Positions 48,790 to 60,822 of a stretch of DNA of 64,000 nucleotides are shown in pieces (position 1 is the stretch's first letter; each line of letters begins with the position of its first letter). This DNA comes from Streptosporangium sp. NBC_01755 (GTDB taxonomy: Bacteria > Actinomycetota > Actinomycetes > Streptosporangiales > Streptosporangiaceae): positions 3,968,001 through 4,032,000 of the forward strand of contig NZ_CP109131.1 of NCBI RefSeq assembly GCF_035917995.1, in the 5' to 3' direction. The translations under genes were made by a program, and so were the position numbers. The notes beneath the pieces are model-generated. The model was not told the DNA's origin. It saw only the letters and a list, made by a program, of their open reading frames with translations, and did no database searches.

Positions 48790-51368
48790 GCCCTTACCGG
48801 GCCGATCTCCAGGGAGTCGCTCGCCTCGTCGAGATCGACCAGCACCTCGTCGCCGTCCTGGACCTCGCCGGAGAGCACCTCCTTGGCCAGCTTGTCGCCG
48901 ATCGCGGACTGGACGAGGCGGCGGAGCGGGCGCGCGCCGTACAGCGGGTCGTAGCCCGTCAGCGCCAGCCAGTCGCGCGCCGCCGGGGTCACCGTCAAGG
49001 TGAGCCGCCGGTCCGCCAGGCGCCTGGCCAGATGGGTCACCTGCAGGTCAACGATCCGGGACAGCTCCTCGGTGCCGAGCGCGTCGAACTGGATCACGTC
49101 GTCGAGCCGGTTGAGGAACTCGGGCTTGAACGCACTCCTGACCGCGGCCATCACGGCGGTTCGCTGAGCCTCCTTCGTCATGCCCGGGTCCACGAGGAAC
49201 TGCGAGCCGATGTTGGAGGTGAGGATCAGGATCACGTTGCGGAAGTCGACGGTCCGGCCCTGCCCGTCGGTGAGCCGCCCGTCGTCGAGCACCTGGAGCA
49301 GGATGTCGAAGACCTCCGGATGGGCCTTCTCGACCTCGTCCAGCAGCACCACGGTGTACGGCCTGCGCCGCACGGCCTCGGTGAGCTGCCCGCCCTCCTC
49401 GTAGCCCACGTAGCCGGGTGGGGCGCCCACCAGTCGCGAGACGCTGTGCTTCTCGCCGTACTCGCTCATGTCGATGCGGACCATCGCCCGCTCGTCGTCG
49501 AACAGGAAGTCCGCCAGTGCCTTGGCCAGCTCCGTCTTGCCGACGCCCGTCGGACCGAGGAACAGGAAACTGCCGGTCGGCCGGTCCGGGTCGGAGATGC
49601 CCGCCCGCGCTCGCCGTACGGCGTCGGAGACCGCTCCGACCGCCTGCCGCTGGCCGATCAGCCGCCTGCCGAGCTCCTCCTCCATGCGGAGCAGCTTGCT
49701 GGTCTCGCCTTCGAGTAACCGACCGGCGGGGATGCCGGTCCACGAGGAGATGACCTGGGCGATGTCGTCGGCGCCGACCTCCTCCTTGACCATCGGGTTC
49801 TCCGGCTGGGCGGTCTTGCTGGCCTCGGCGAGCATGGCCTCCAGCCTGGGCACTTCGGCGTACATCAGCCGCGAGGCGGCCTCGAAGTCACCGTCGCGCT
49901 GCGCGCGCTCGGCGGTGCTCCGCACCTCGTCGATCTGCTTCTTCAGGTCACCGACCCGGTTGAGCCCCGCCTTCTCCTGCTCCCACCGGCCGACCAGGGC
50001 GTTGAGCTCCTCCTGGCGGTCGGCCAGTTCCCTGCGGAGTCGCTCCAGCCGCTGCAGGCTGCCCTCGTCGGTCTCCTTGGCGAGCGCCAGCTCCTCCATC
50101 TTCATCCGGTCCACGTTCCGCTGGAGCTGGTCGATCTCGACAGGACGGGAGTCGATCTCCATGCGGAGCCGGGAGGCGGCCTCGTCGACGAGGTCGATCG
50201 CCTTGTCGGGCAGGAACCGGGAGGTGATGTAGCGGTCGGAGAGGGCGGCGGCGGCCACGAGCGCGCCGTCGGCGATCTGGACCTGGTGGTGTGCCTCGTA
50301 GCGCCCCTTGAGGCCGCGCAGGATGGCGATTGTGTCCTCGACGGTGGGCTCGCCAACGTAGACCTGCTGGAACCGCCGCTCCAGCGCGGGGTCCTTCTCG
50401 ATGCGCTCGCGGTATTCGTCCAGCGTGGTCGCGCCGATCATCCTCAGCTCGCCACGGGCCAGCATGGGCTTGAGCATGTTGCCCGCGTCCATCGCGCCTT
50501 CGCCGGCGCCCGCGCCGACCATGGTGTGCAGCTCGTCGATGAAGGTGACGACCTGGCCGTCACTTTCCTTGATCTCCCCGAGCACCGCCTTGAGACGTTC
50601 CTCGAACTCGCCGCGGTACTTGGCGCCGGCGACCATCGCGCCCAGGTCGAGCGCGATCAGGCGCTTGTCGCGCAGGCTGGAGGGCACGTCACCCGCGACG
50701 ATCCGCTGGGCCAACCCCTCCACCACGGCGGTCTTTCCGACGCCGGGCTCGCCGATGAGCACCGGGTTGTTCTTGGTGCGGCGGCTGAGCACCTGGACGA
50801 CGCGCCGGATCTCCGAGTCGCGGCCGATCACCGGATCGAGCTTGCCCGCCCGGGCCCGCTCGGTCAGGTCGATCCCGTACTTCTCCAGCGCCTGGTAGGT
50901 GTCCTCAGGCGTCTCGCTGGTCACCCTGGCGTGTCCGCGTACCTTCTCGAAGGCGTCGAGCAGCGCGTTCGGGCTCGCGCCACGCGATTTGAGCAGCTCG
51001 GCGATGGGGCCGCCGTCCGTGGCGAGACCGACCAGCAGGTGCTCGGTCGAAACGTAGTCGTCCTCAAGCCCGCGGGCCCGCTGGGCCGCCGTGTTCAGCA
51101 CGGTGAGAAGCTGCCGGGAGCTCGACGGGGCGCTGACCGTGGCGCCCTGTGCCTTCGGCAGGGCCGCGAGCTGCTTCTCGGCCTCGATCCGCAGCTGCTT
51201 CCAGTCGGCGCCCACCGCTTCGAGCAGGGGCACCGCGGTGCCGCCGGTCTGGGCCAGCAGTGAGGTGAACAGATGGGCCGGGGCGACCTCGGGATTACCC
51301 TCCGCGGCCGCTCGCCGGATGGCGGAGGAGACCGCGGCCTGGCTCTTCTGGGTGAGCTTGTAGTCCAT
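48786..51368 (-). CDS. clpB: ATP-dependent disaggregase ClpB
   Basis: An 860-aa AAA+ chaperone. It has an N-terminal Clp-N double repeat, NBD1 with GEPGVGKT and the downstream DELHT, a middle coiled-coil ([32 protein letters not shown]) and NBD2 with [22 protein letters not shown] and a C-terminal GARPLRR sensor 2. It dissolves protein aggregates together with DnaK. ATG 51368 has GAGGGAAG upstream; a longer frame is not supported. It is the last gene of the dnaK operon, separated from hspR by a 163-base spacer, so HspR control probably extends to it. Confidence 0.97.
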   Translation of the reverse strand: MDYKLTQKSQAAVSSAIRRAAAEGNPEVAPAHLFTSLLAQTGGTAVPLLEAVGADWKQLRIEAEKQLAALPKAQGATVSAPSSSRQLLTVLNTAAQRARGLEDDYVSTEHLLVGLATDGGPIAELLKSRGASPNALLDAFEKVRGHARVTSETPEDTYQALEKYGIDLTERARAGKLDPVIGRDSEIRRVVQVLSRRTKNNPVLIGEPGVGKTAVVEGLAQRIVAGDVPSSLRDKRLIALDLGAMVAGAKYRGEFEERLKAVLGEIKESDGQVVTFIDELHTMVGAGAGEGAMDAGNMLKPMLARGELRMIGATTLDEYRERIEKDPALERRFQQVYVGEPTVEDTIAILRGLKGRYEAHHQVQIADGALVAAAALSDRYITSRFLPDKAIDLVDEAASRLRMEIDSRPVEIDQLQRNVDRMKMEELALAKETDEGSLQRLERLRRELADRQEELNALVGRWEQEKAGLNRVGDLKKQIDEVRSTAERAQRDGDFEAASRLMYAEVPRLEAMLAEASKTAQPENPMVKEEVGADDIAQVISSWTGIPAGRLLEGETSKLLRMEEELGRRLIGQRQAVGAVSDAVRRARAGISDPDRPTGSFLFLGPTGVGKTELAKALADFLFDDERAMVRIDMSEYGEKHSVSRLVGAPPGYVGYEEGGQLTEAVRRRPYTVVLLDEVEKAHPEVFDILLQVLDDGRLTDGQGRTVDFRNVILILTSNIGSQFLVDPGMTKEAQRTAVMAAVRSAFKPEFLNRLDDVIQFDALGTEELSRIVDLQVTHLARRLADRRLTLTVTPAARDWLALTGYDPLYGARPLRRLVQSAIGDKLAKEVLSGEVQDGDEVLVDLDEASDSLEIGPVRA

Positions 51369-51412
51369 TGACTTCCCTCGTAGTTCAGGGCCGTTCGTTC
51401 CTCGCGGCCCTT

Positions 51413-51452
51413 CTTCCCATGGGCCGGTCAGCCTTCCCACGGGCCGGTCAGC
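51413..51452. repeat. 20-bp direct duplication in hspR-clpB spacer
   Basis: CTTCCCATGGGCCGGTCAGC (51413-51432) is repeated with one change at 51433-51452. No HAIR box or clear promoter was seen in the spacer. Confidence 0.85.
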
Positions 51453-51531
51453 GGCGCGGTCTCACGGGTTGACGGCGACGCCGCGCGTCGCGGTGAGGAC
51501 GCTCTTGCCTGGCGACTTCCCCACGGGAGAT

Positions 51532-51879
51532 TCAGGCGGGAGGCAGTTGGTACTGGATGAGGGCGCGGATCATGTTCATCTCCGCGCGGAGGCGGTGGTT
51601 CTCGTCACGCAGGCGCAGGGCCTCCGTCTCGAGTACCAGGATTCGCTTGATGCCCGCGAGGTTGATGCCCTCCTCCTGGGAGAGCCGCTGGACCTCGCGG
51701 AGCATCATGATGTCGCGGGTGGAGTACAGACGTCCGCGTCCCGCCGTACGACCTGGGCTGACCAGGCCGAGACGGTCGTACTGGCGAAGGGTCTGCGGAT
51801 GCAGACCGGACAGCTGGGCGGCCACCGAGATCACGTAGACGGGTGTGTCGTCCGACAGATCGAAGTAGTTGGCTTCCAT
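51532..51879 (-). CDS. hspR: Heat-shock repressor HspR (MerR family)
   Basis: 115 aa. The MerR-type helix-turn-helix reads [48 protein letters not shown], followed by a short coiled coil (LVLETEALRLRDENHRLRAEMNMIRALI). It binds HAIR sequences upstream of dnaK and uses DnaK as co-repressor in Streptomyces. It is the fourth gene of the operon, 2 bases after dnaJ, and so represses its own synthesis. Two HAIR-like boxes precede dnaK at 55652-55723. Confidence 0.96.
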   Translation of the reverse strand: MEANYFDLSDDTPVYVISVAAQLSGLHPQTLRQYDRLGLVSPGRTAGRGRLYSTRDIMMLREVQRLSQEEGINLAGIKRILVLETEALRLRDENHRLRAEMNMIRALIQYQLPPA

Positions 51880-51881
51880 GG

Positions 51882-53084
51882 CTACTCGCTTCTGGCCTGT
51901 TCGATCAGGTCCGCCCGCGGGTCACCACCCGAGGTGGCGTCGCGGAACTCCTCAAGGGCACCCCTTGCCTTGTCCTCCAACTGCTGTGGCACCAGAACCT
52001 CGATCGTGGCGAGCAGATCGCCCTTGGTGCCGTCCTTACGCGCCACACCCCTGCCGCGCACCCGGAAGGTGCGGCCGTTCGGGGTGCCCTCGGGGATGCG
52101 CAGCGTGACCGGCATTCCCTTGAGAATCGGCACCTTGATCTCGGCTCCCAGCGCCGCCTCGGTGAAGGTGACCGGGACGGTGACCGTCAGGTTCTCTCCC
52201 GTCCTGCCGAACACGGAGTGCGGCTTGACGTGGATCTGAACGTAGAGGTCACCGGCGGGGCCGCCGTTCTCACCGGGCGCGCCCTTCGTCTTGATCTTGA
52301 TGCGCTGGCCGTCGCCGACCCCTGCCGGGATGCGGGCCTGGATCGTGCGGGTGCTCTTGCCCCGCCCGCTCCCATCACACACCTGGCACGGGTCGTCCAC
52401 CAGCAGGCCGCGGCCCTTACAGTCGCGGCACGGCTCGGAGAAGGCGAAGTTTCCGAGGTTACGGCTGGCCGCCCCGGTGCCCTCGCAGGTCGGGCAGACC
52501 CGCGGGGTGGTGCCGGCCTTGGCGCCGGTGCCCCCGCACACGGTGCACGCGGAGGAACTGGTCAGGCGGAGCGAGACCGTGCTGCCCTCCACCGCCTCGG
52601 AGAAGGAGAGCGAGACCTCGGACTCGATGTCCTGGCCGCGCCGTGCCCTGCTCGTCGTCCCGGTGGGGCGGCTCGCGCCACCCCGGTTGAAGAGGCCGCC
52701 GAAGATGTCGCCGATGCGCTCCCCGGCGCCACTCTGCTGCTGATGGGTGCCCCCGAACAGGTCTCCCAGGTCGAACGGGAAACCACCCGCACCGGTGCGC
52801 GGAGCCCCTCCACCCCCCGCGTAGCCGCCCAGACCCGATCCGAACAGCGTCCGCGCCTCGTCGTACTCCTTGCGGCGCTTGGTGTCGGACAGGATGTCGT
52901 AGGCCTCGGAGACCTCCTTGAACTTGGCGGTGCTCTCGGAGGTCGCCGAGCTTCCGGGATTGGCGTCCGGGTGATACTTCCTGGCCAGCTTCCGGTACGC
53001 CTTTTTGATCTCATCGGCCGTGGCGGTCTTGGGCACACCAAGGACGGCGTAGTAGTCCTTCTCCAAGTAGTCCTTGGTGCTCAT
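51882..53084 (-). CDS. dnaJ: Chaperone DnaJ
   Basis: A 400-aa protein with an N-terminal J domain ([34 protein letters not shown] with HPD), a Gly/Phe-rich region, the zinc-binding domain with four CxxCxGxG-type repeats ([41 protein letters not shown]) and a C-terminal substrate domain. It stimulates DnaK ATPase. It is the first DnaJ type, found in the dnaK operon. AAGGAACG precedes the ATG. Confidence 0.97.
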   Translation of the reverse strand: MSTKDYLEKDYYAVLGVPKTATADEIKKAYRKLARKYHPDANPGSSATSESTAKFKEVSEAYDILSDTKRRKEYDEARTLFGSGLGGYAGGGGAPRTGAGGFPFDLGDLFGGTHQQQSGAGERIGDIFGGLFNRGGASRPTGTTSRARRGQDIESEVSLSFSEAVEGSTVSLRLTSSSACTVCGGTGAKAGTTPRVCPTCEGTGAASRNLGNFAFSEPCRDCKGRGLLVDDPCQVCDGSGRGKSTRTIQARIPAGVGDGQRIKIKTKGAPGENGGPAGDLYVQIHVKPHSVFGRTGENLTVTVPVTFTEAALGAEIKVPILKGMPVTLRIPEGTPNGRTFRVRGRGVARKDGTKGDLLATIEVLVPQQLEDKARGALEEFRDATSGGDPRADLIEQARSE

Positions 53085-53118
53085 CCACGTTCCTTCTTAG
53101 AGATTGGATCTTGGGGGG

Positions 53119-53730
53119 TCAGTTGTCGTCCGCGGCGGGCTCTTCGGGCTCGGCCACCGCGACTCGCGCGGGGCGGAGCACTCGCTCGCCGATCCGGTAA
53201 CCGGGCTGCAGGATCTCCACGCAGGTCGGCTCTGTGACGTCGGGGGAGTAACTGTGCATCAGTGCCTCGTGCACCGTCGGGTCGAACGGCTCACCCTTGG
53301 TGCCGAAGGAGCTCAGCCCCAGCTTCCCCGTGGCCGCCTCCAGTGACTCGCTCACCTTGGCGAAGCCGCCGGTCAGCTCGCCGTGGTCGCGGGCTCGGCC
53401 GATGTCGTCGAGGACGGGCAGCAGTTCGGCCAACGCGCCGGCCACCGCCTGCTCCTTGACCAGCGCCCGGTCCCGCTCGACCCGCTTGCGATAGTTGGAA
53501 TATTCGGCCTGAAGACGCTGCAGGTCCGCGGTGCGCTCGGCGAGCTGGGTGGCCAGCTCGATCGAGGCCAGGTCGGACGCCAGGGAGGACGGCTTGTCGG
53601 CCTGCTCCCTGTCGTTCTGACCCGTGGCCTCCGCCGGGGCCGCCCCGCGGGCCTGTCCCGTCTCCGGGTCTATCTTCCGGTTGTCGCGGATCACCGGCTC
53701 CTCCTCGGAACCGTTCTCGCGCGTGCTCAC
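53119..53730 (-). CDS. grpE: Nucleotide exchange factor GrpE
   Basis: 203 aa. After a disordered acidic N-terminus comes a long coiled coil (ELATQLAERTADLQRLQAEYSNYRKRVERDRALVKEQAVAGALAELLPVLDDIGRA) and the beta-domain (FGTKGEPFDPTVHEALMHSYSPDVTEPTCVEILQPGYRIGERVLRPARV). GTG 53730 is preferred because GGGGAG lies 7 bases upstream. It replaces ADP in DnaK. It lies between dnaK and dnaJ. Confidence 0.95.
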   Translation of the reverse strand: MSTRENGSEEEPVIRDNRKIDPETGQARGAAPAEATGQNDREQADKPSSLASDLASIELATQLAERTADLQRLQAEYSNYRKRVERDRALVKEQAVAGALAELLPVLDDIGRARDHGELTGGFAKVSESLEAATGKLGLSSFGTKGEPFDPTVHEALMHSYSPDVTEPTCVEILQPGYRIGERVLRPARVAVAEPEEPAADDN

Positions 53731-53758
53731 GCTGCTGCTCCCCTCGGCTTTCCGATCA

Positions 53759-55834
<2,076 letters not shown>

Positions 55835-55872
55835 TCACCGTCGGCGGGACGGGGTCCTGCAGGGGCGCCGCG

Positions 55873-56355
55873 TCAGCGGGCGCCGTCGACCACCTTGCGG
55901 GAGCCGAGAGGCTTCTTGAGCTTGACCGTCGTCACCTTCAGGATGGCGATCTCGATGCAGGCGACGTTCTGGGCCTTGCTGCTCGGGCCCTCCCACAGGG
56001 TGACGGTCACCCGTTTGGAGGTCTCTCGTACGGTGACCCGGTCGAGCACGTTGCACGGCTCCACCCCGGACCACCAGGTGATCCGCAGGCTCCGGCCGTC
56101 CTTCGACGGTTTCGCCTTCAGCCACCTGACCTTGCGGGGATTGACTGTGTGGCCCTCCGGTCTCGTCGGTCTGGGGGCGCCGCCGGTGGGTTCGTCCCGG
56201 GGTGCCACGGTGTGGCTCGCCGGCTCCGAGGGGCCGCCGGTAAGGGCGGTGCTCCGGCTCACAGGCTGCGAGGGGGCCGTGGCGCTGGGGTCGGTGCCGC
56301 AGCCCAGGGCCAACAGAAGGCTTCCGGCCAGGATGGGGGTCGCGATCATACGCAT
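55873..56355 (-). CDS. Small lipoprotein of unknown function
   Basis: 160 aa. A lipoprotein signal (MIATPILAGSLLLALGC) precedes a disordered Ser/Pro/Thr linker and a C-terminal beta-rich domain (VRWLKAKPSKDGRSLRITWWSGVEPCNVLDRVTVRETSKRVTVTLWEG) with two Cys, probably forming a disulfide, and ending KKPLGSRKVVDG. It resembles small secreted proteins of related actinomycetes that carry CNVLDRV-type motifs. No function is known to me. Confidence 0.75.
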   Translation of the reverse strand: MRMIATPILAGSLLLALGCGTDPSATAPSQPVSRSTALTGGPSEPASHTVAPRDEPTGGAPRPTRPEGHTVNPRKVRWLKAKPSKDGRSLRITWWSGVEPCNVLDRVTVRETSKRVTVTLWEGPSSKAQNVACIEIAILKVTTVKLKKPLGSRKVVDGAR

Positions 56356-56428
56356 ACCCCTAAGACGGATCGGAGTCCCGCCGGGTTCAGGACGCCCTGA
56401 CGTCGCGGTGCCGCACCTCGGTCATGAC

Positions 56429-56543
56429 CGCCTGAACCGTGACGAAGTCATCGCCTGAACCGTGACGAAGTCATCGCCTGAACCGTGACGAAGTCATCGC
56501 CTGAACCGTGACGAAGTCATCGCCTGAACCGTGACGAAGTCAT
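56429..56543. repeat. 23-bp perfect tandem repeat, five copies
   Basis: Each copy begins CGCCTGAACCGTGACGAAGT and ends CAT. The array lies in the spacer 56356-56668 between the lipoprotein gene and proC. Five identical copies indicate very recent expansion. Confidence 0.95.
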
Positions 56544-56668
56544 CGTCGACGTGTGGCGGCGTCAACCCTTGGTGCACGGCGGTCGCGCACGGCGTCGGGT
56601 CGATCCGCCCGGTGGAACGGTGCCGATAGGCTGCGAGGAGTTTCGATCCCCGATTTCGAGGTGCTCAC

Positions 56669-57463
56669 ATGATCGCGATTCTTGGAACCGGCAAGATGGG
56701 GGAGGCCCTGCTGTCCGGGCTGCTCAGAGCCGGGTTCAAGCCGGGCGACGTGATGGCGACGGCGCGGCGTGCCGAGCGGGGCGAGGCCCTCGCGGAGCGG
56801 TACGGCGTGCGGGTGGTCTCCAACGCCGAGGCCGCCAAGAGCGCCGACACGATCATCCTCACGGTCAAGCCGCAGGACATGGGGGCACTGCTCGCCGAGA
56901 TCGCGGCGCACCTGCCGGCCGACCGCCTGGTCATCTCGGCGGCGGCGGGGATCACGACCTCGTTCGTCGAGTCGTGGCTCGGCGCCGAGATCCCGGTGGT
57001 CCGGGTCATGTCCAACACGCCGGTGCTGGTCGACGAGGCGATGAGCGTGATCTCGGCGGGAGCACACGCCTCCGAGGAGCACCTGCGGCGCGCCGAGGAC
57101 CTGTTCAGCCCGGTCGGCAAGGTGCTGCGCATCCCCGAGTCGCAGCAGGACGCGGCCACGGCCCTGTCGGGCAGTGGTCCCGCCTACTTCTTCTATCTCG
57201 TCGAGGCCATGGTCGACGCCGGAATCCTGCTCGGCATGCCCCGTGCCGCCGCCCTTGACATGGTCACCCAGTCGATCGTCGGCGCGGCGATCATGCTCCG
57301 TGACTCGGGCGAGCACCCGGTGATACTGCGCGAGGCGGTCACCTCGCCGGGTGGCACCACCATCGCCGCCATCGCCGAGTTGGAGCGGCACAGTGTCCGC
57401 GCCGCCTTCCTGGCCGCCATCGAGGCCGCCAGGGACAGGGGACGCCAGCTCGCCGAGGGCTGA
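56669..57463 (+). CDS. proC: Pyrroline-5-carboxylate reductase
   Basis: A 264-aa protein. It has the N-terminal dinucleotide fold (MIAILGTGKMGEALLSGLL), TVKPQDMGALLAEI, ISAAAGITTSF, VVRVMSNTPVLVDEAM and the C-terminal signature REAVTSPGGTTIAAIAELE with SGSGPAYFFYLVEAMVDAG. It reduces P5C to proline with NAD(P)H. The spacing of all motifs is normal. No proline synthesis genes lie adjacent. Confidence 0.96.
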   Translation: MIAILGTGKMGEALLSGLLRAGFKPGDVMATARRAERGEALAERYGVRVVSNAEAAKSADTIILTVKPQDMGALLAEIAAHLPADRLVISAAAGITTSFVESWLGAEIPVVRVMSNTPVLVDEAMSVISAGAHASEEHLRRAEDLFSPVGKVLRIPESQQDAATALSGSGPAYFFYLVEAMVDAGILLGMPRAAALDMVTQSIVGAAIMLRDSGEHPVILREAVTSPGGTTIAAIAELERHSVRAAFLAAIEAARDRGRQLAEG

Positions 57464-57942
57464 GTTCGCCCCTCCGCCAGGAAATCTATTAGGAAATTTT
57501 CCTATAAAACGGCATCATTTCCCACGGAACTCCGGGGGAGATGGGGCGATCGTGGAGCAGGCCGTACTGGCTGATGATCAGCGGGAACTCGGCGGACCCG
57601 CCGTCTGGACACGGAGCTTCCTGCTCTTCTTCACCGCCAGGTCGATCTTCTCCTGGTCCCCGCGGTCCGGGGACTGCGCCGGGTGTCCCCCGCCTGACCG
57701 TGCCGTCCCGCGTCCGGCCGGCCGGGGAAGGACATTCCAGGTGGCGTCCCGGGCAGCGGTGCCGCGTACCGGGACGCAGGACCATTAATTGCAATAAATC
57801 GTGATATTTCGCTCAGATGAAAACGGTCACATCCTCCAAGACGCCTGCGTAAACCGCATTCCGTACACGTGCGGTAACGTCGATCTGGGAGTAGGAAGAT
57901 CGGGCCGTGGCGCGCGACGTCGCGACCAGACAGGGAGTGCGC
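57464..57942. other. Gene-free region with AT-rich palindrome and possible MFS relic
   Basis: TAGGAAA-T-TTTCCTA (57490-57504) is an AT-rich palindrome rare in this genome. From GTG 57552 about 30 codons read VEQAVLADDQRELGGPAVWT then RSFLLFFTARSIFSW, like the N-terminus of a major facilitator transporter. The frame then loses membrane character, so it may be a truncated relic. No intact gene is seen. Confidence 0.35.
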
Positions 57943-59106
57943 ATGAGCCGGTCCGTGCGGGTTGTCTGGGACGATGCGCTCATCTCCTACGATTTCGGTC
58001 CGGGGCACCCGCTCGCGCCCGTACGAGTCGAGCTGACCATGGCGCTGGCCAGGGAGCTCGGTGTGCTGGACCTGGTGGAGATGAGCGGCTGTGCGCCCGC
58101 CACCGACGACGAACTGGCGCTCGTCCACAAGCGTGACTACATCGAGGCCGTCAAGCGGGTTTCCGCCACCGGGCGACGCGACCTGGCCTACGGGCTCGGC
58201 ACCGAGGACAATCCCGCCTTCGCCGGGGTACACGAGGCGTCCGCGCTGATCACCGGGGCCAGCCTGGCCGCGGCACGCGCGGTGTGGACCGGTGAGGTCG
58301 AGCACGCGGTCAACATCGCGGGTGGTCTGCACCACGCGATGGCCGCCTCGGCGAGCGGGTTCTGCGTCTACAACGACCCGGGCGCGGCGATCGCGTGGCT
58401 GCTGGCCCAGGGGGCGTCCAGGGTCGCCTACGTGGATGTGGACGTGCATCACGGCGACGGCGTGCAGGCGATGTTCTACGACGATCCCAGGGTTCTCACC
58501 ATCAGCCTGCACGAGAGCCCCCGCACGCTCTTCCCCGGCACGGGCTTCCCCGAGGAGTGCGGCGTGGAGGGCACCGCGGTCAACGTGGCCCTACCCGCCG
58601 GATGCGGCGACAGTGACTGGCTTCGGGCCTTCCACGCGGTGGTCCCGCCGCTGCTGCGGGAGTTCGCCCCCGACGTCCTGGTCACTCAGCACGGCTGCGA
58701 CAGCCACGCCCTCGACCCGCTGGCCAACCTGATGCTCAGCCTGGACGGCCAGCGCGCCGCGTACGCGGCGCTGCACGAGCTGGCACACGAGACCGCGGGC
58801 GGGCGGTGGGTCGTGACCGGCGGAGGGGGATACGAGCTGGTGCAGGTCGTGCCCCGGGCGTGGACCCATCTGCTCGCGGAGGTGGCGGGCCACCCGCTCG
58901 ATCCGAGGACCACCACCCCCGAGACATGGCGCAAGTTCGTCAAGGAACGGACCGACCAGTCGGCACCCCTGACACTGACCGATGGCCGAAATCCGGAATT
59001 TCGTTATTTCTCAACTGGTTATGACCCAGCAGACTCGATCGACCGGGCCATCATGGCGACAAGGAAGGCCGTCTTCCCCTTCCACGGCCTCGACCCCTTC
59101 CCGTGA
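57943..59106 (+). CDS. Acetoin utilization protein AcuC-type histone deacetylase family protein
   Basis: A 387-aa protein of the HDAC superfamily. Motifs are GPGHPLAPVRVE, FAGVHEASALITGAS, NIAGGLHHAMAASASGFCVYND (active-site His pair), YVDVDVHHGDGVQ (Zn-binding Asp and His) and LVTQHGCDSHALDPLANL, and a GGGGYELV close to the catalytic Tyr position. GGAG sets ATG 57943; GTG 57907 would add 12 residues. AcuC proteins deacetylate acetyl-CoA synthetase in other bacteria. Substrate not tested here. Confidence 0.9.
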   Translation: MSRSVRVVWDDALISYDFGPGHPLAPVRVELTMALARELGVLDLVEMSGCAPATDDELALVHKRDYIEAVKRVSATGRRDLAYGLGTEDNPAFAGVHEASALITGASLAAARAVWTGEVEHAVNIAGGLHHAMAASASGFCVYNDPGAAIAWLLAQGASRVAYVDVDVHHGDGVQAMFYDDPRVLTISLHESPRTLFPGTGFPEECGVEGTAVNVALPAGCGDSDWLRAFHAVVPPLLREFAPDVLVTQHGCDSHALDPLANLMLSLDGQRAAYAALHELAHETAGGRWVVTGGGGYELVQVVPRAWTHLLAEVAGHPLDPRTTTPETWRKFVKERTDQSAPLTLTDGRNPEFRYFSTGYDPADSIDRAIMATRKAVFPFHGLDPFP

Positions 59107-59242
59107 CCGGGGTCCCCGGATCTCCCAGGTCCCTCCAGGAGGGGAATCGGCACGCCACGGGAGAGGGGGCGCGGGTGAGAGGCGGGATGAGTGATCCGTC
59201 CGAGGGACTGCCTGAGCGGCCGAACCATGACGCGCAGCGTCG

Positions 59243-59398
59243 CCGGTCAGCCGACAAGCCGGTCAGCCGACAAGCCGGTCAGCCGACAAGCCGGTCAGCC
59301 GACAAGCCGGTCAGCCGACAAGCCGGTCAGCCGACAAGCCGGTCAGCCGACAAGCCGGTCAGCCGACAAGCCGGTCAGCCGACAAGCCGGTCAGCCGT
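59243..59398. repeat. 16-bp tandem repeat, about ten copies
   Basis: The unit CCGGTCAGCCGACAAG runs for 9.75 copies. Because 16 is not a multiple of 3, all three frames cycle through the same 16-aa pattern and none contains a stop. It lies between an ATG at 59187 and the present start of the phosphatase gene. Confidence 0.95.
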
Positions 59399-59456
59399 GA
59401 GGACGCGCCGGTGACCGGACTGAGGAGCGAAGGAGCGAAGCGGATGAGTGAAGCGG

Positions 59457-60296
59457 ATGAGTGACGAGGGAAGTCACCGGACTCCAGCACCCGAGCCGCG
59501 ACGCGCAGCGTCGCCGTTGACCCGTGCCGAGCTTCGTGAGCACCTGGTTCGGACCCGGATCGCCGGTGATGTGGCGACCAGCCGGGAGAACAACCTGGAC
59601 CACTACCGGTCGCTGGCCAACCGTGATCCGCACTACCTGTTCGGGCTGACCGTGGACGGCGCCTGGTCCTATCGGGACGTGCTGGAGTTGATGGTCAAGT
59701 CCGCCGGGGTGGTGGCCGATCCGCTGCACCGGGAGGGCCAGGACACCATCGACCCCGACCGTACGATCGAGGCGGTCGAGAAGATGGGCGACACGATCGC
59801 GGGAGTGCTCGGCAGGGGCAATCCGCAGATCCTGATCGCCACCGGGCACCCCACCGGCCTGCTCACCGTTCACCTGGCTCTGGCCCGGATGCTCAGGGCG
59901 TGCGGGGCGGTCCTGATGAGCCCGGCCGAGGGCTGGTCGTACTGGGGGAGCGGGTTCGGCCGCAGGCGCAAGATCCGTTATCTGGACGATGTCGCGATGC
60001 TCGACGACAAGGGCGCCTTCGTGCACACCCACGACCCGGCCCCGATGCGGGCCATGATCGCCGAACTTGGCGCGGACCGTCCCGATCTGGTGATCGCCGA
60101 CCACGGCTGGGCCGGAGCGGCGGGCGAGGCGGGCATCCTCACCGTCGGATTCGCCGACAGCAACGACCCCGCGCTCTTCGTCGGGGAGGCCGAGGGCAAG
60201 ATCGCGGTGACCGTCCCGCTTGATGACAACGTGCTACCGAGGTATTACGAGCCGCTGACACACCACCTGGTCAAGAGGGTCGCGCGAGCCCTCTGA
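59457..60296 (+). CDS. Conserved actinobacterial phosphatase-like protein
   Basis: A 279-aa protein. The conserved core starts at LTRAELREHLVRTRIAGDVATSRENNLDHYRSLANRDPHYLFGL. Key segments are GQDTIDPDRTIEAVEKMGD, ILIATGHPTGLLTVHLALARML, AFVHTHDPAPMRAMIAEL, DLVIADHGWAGAAGEAG and GFADSNDPALFVGEAEGKIAVTVPLDDNV. Homologues in Streptomyces are annotated as phosphatases. ATG 59457 sits in the second copy of a 13-bp duplication (GAAGCGGATGAGT). Part of its 5' end (GACGCGCAGCGTCGCCG) also occurs at 59229, before the 16-bp array. Confidence 0.8.
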   Translation: MSDEGSHRTPAPEPRRAASPLTRAELREHLVRTRIAGDVATSRENNLDHYRSLANRDPHYLFGLTVDGAWSYRDVLELMVKSAGVVADPLHREGQDTIDPDRTIEAVEKMGDTIAGVLGRGNPQILIATGHPTGLLTVHLALARMLRACGAVLMSPAEGWSYWGSGFGRRRKIRYLDDVAMLDDKGAFVHTHDPAPMRAMIAELGADRPDLVIADHGWAGAAGEAGILTVGFADSNDPALFVGEAEGKIAVTVPLDDNVLPRYYEPLTHHLVKRVARAL

Positions 60297-60618
60297 GACG
60301 GGGGATGCGCAAATTAGGGCATCCTTATACCGGCATTTCGCGCCTGCATTCCACAGAGCTCGCCGACCGTTTGCCAACTTTTTGGCGATTGTGGGCGACT
60401 CTAATAGGAGACAGTTGGTCCGTTCCAAGATCAAAAGCAGGGGCACGGTCCGGCTGCTGGCCAGCGATTTTGTCGGTTTCGCTGACGCGAGGCTCCGAGG
60501 GCTGAGAAAATAGGGGGTTTGCGTGCCCGGCCTCCCGGCTTACGCTGACGGCAGTACACGTGCGTGAGCAATGGCACCAGTGGGGATAACCCGGATACAC
60601 GTGCGGAAGAGGCGTCCG
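60297..60618. other. AT-richer gene-free region before the HTH gene
   Basis: 322 bases of lower GC with TTTGCCAACTTTTTGGCG-type features and no convincing coding frame. TTGCGT (about 60517) with TACGCT 18 bases on could be a promoter for the HTH gene, whose GAAGAGG ribosome site is at 60604-60610. Confidence 0.45.
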
Positions 60619-60822
60619 ATGGGTGCAGGCGAAAGACCTCTCAGCGAGGTGAAGTTCCTGACGGTGGCAGAAGTGGCCACTGTCATGAGGGTGTCCAAGA
60701 TGACTGTGTACCGACTCGTGCATTCGGGCGAGCTGCCGGCCATCCGGGTCGGTCGATCCTTCCGGGTGCCCGAACAGGCGGTGCACGATTATCTCAGGGA
60801 TGCCTACATCGAGGCAGGTTGA
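60619..60822 (+). CDS. Excisionase/BldC-family helix-turn-helix DNA-binding protein
   Basis: 67 aa. The HTH is VKFLTVAEVATVMRVSKMTVYRLVHSGELPAIRVGRSFRVPEQAVHDYLRD, a MerR-like single winged helix as in excisionases. ATG 60619 has GAAGAGG upstream; the in-frame ATG at 60571 would add 16 basic residues. This highly conserved actinobacterial gene sits before the bS22 gene, as in Streptomyces, so it is a chromosomal regulator and not part of a mobile element. Confidence 0.88.
   Translation: MGAGERPLSEVKFLTVAEVATVMRVSKMTVYRLVHSGELPAIRVGRSFRVPEQAVHDYLRDAYIEAG

Noticed and set aside
59103-59414. 103-codon ORF made of SADKPVSRQAGQPTSR repeats
   Set aside because: It is produced by the 16-bp array, open in all frames; no conserved part other than a partial copy of the neighbouring gene's 5' end. 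Kept as a repeat and a finding.
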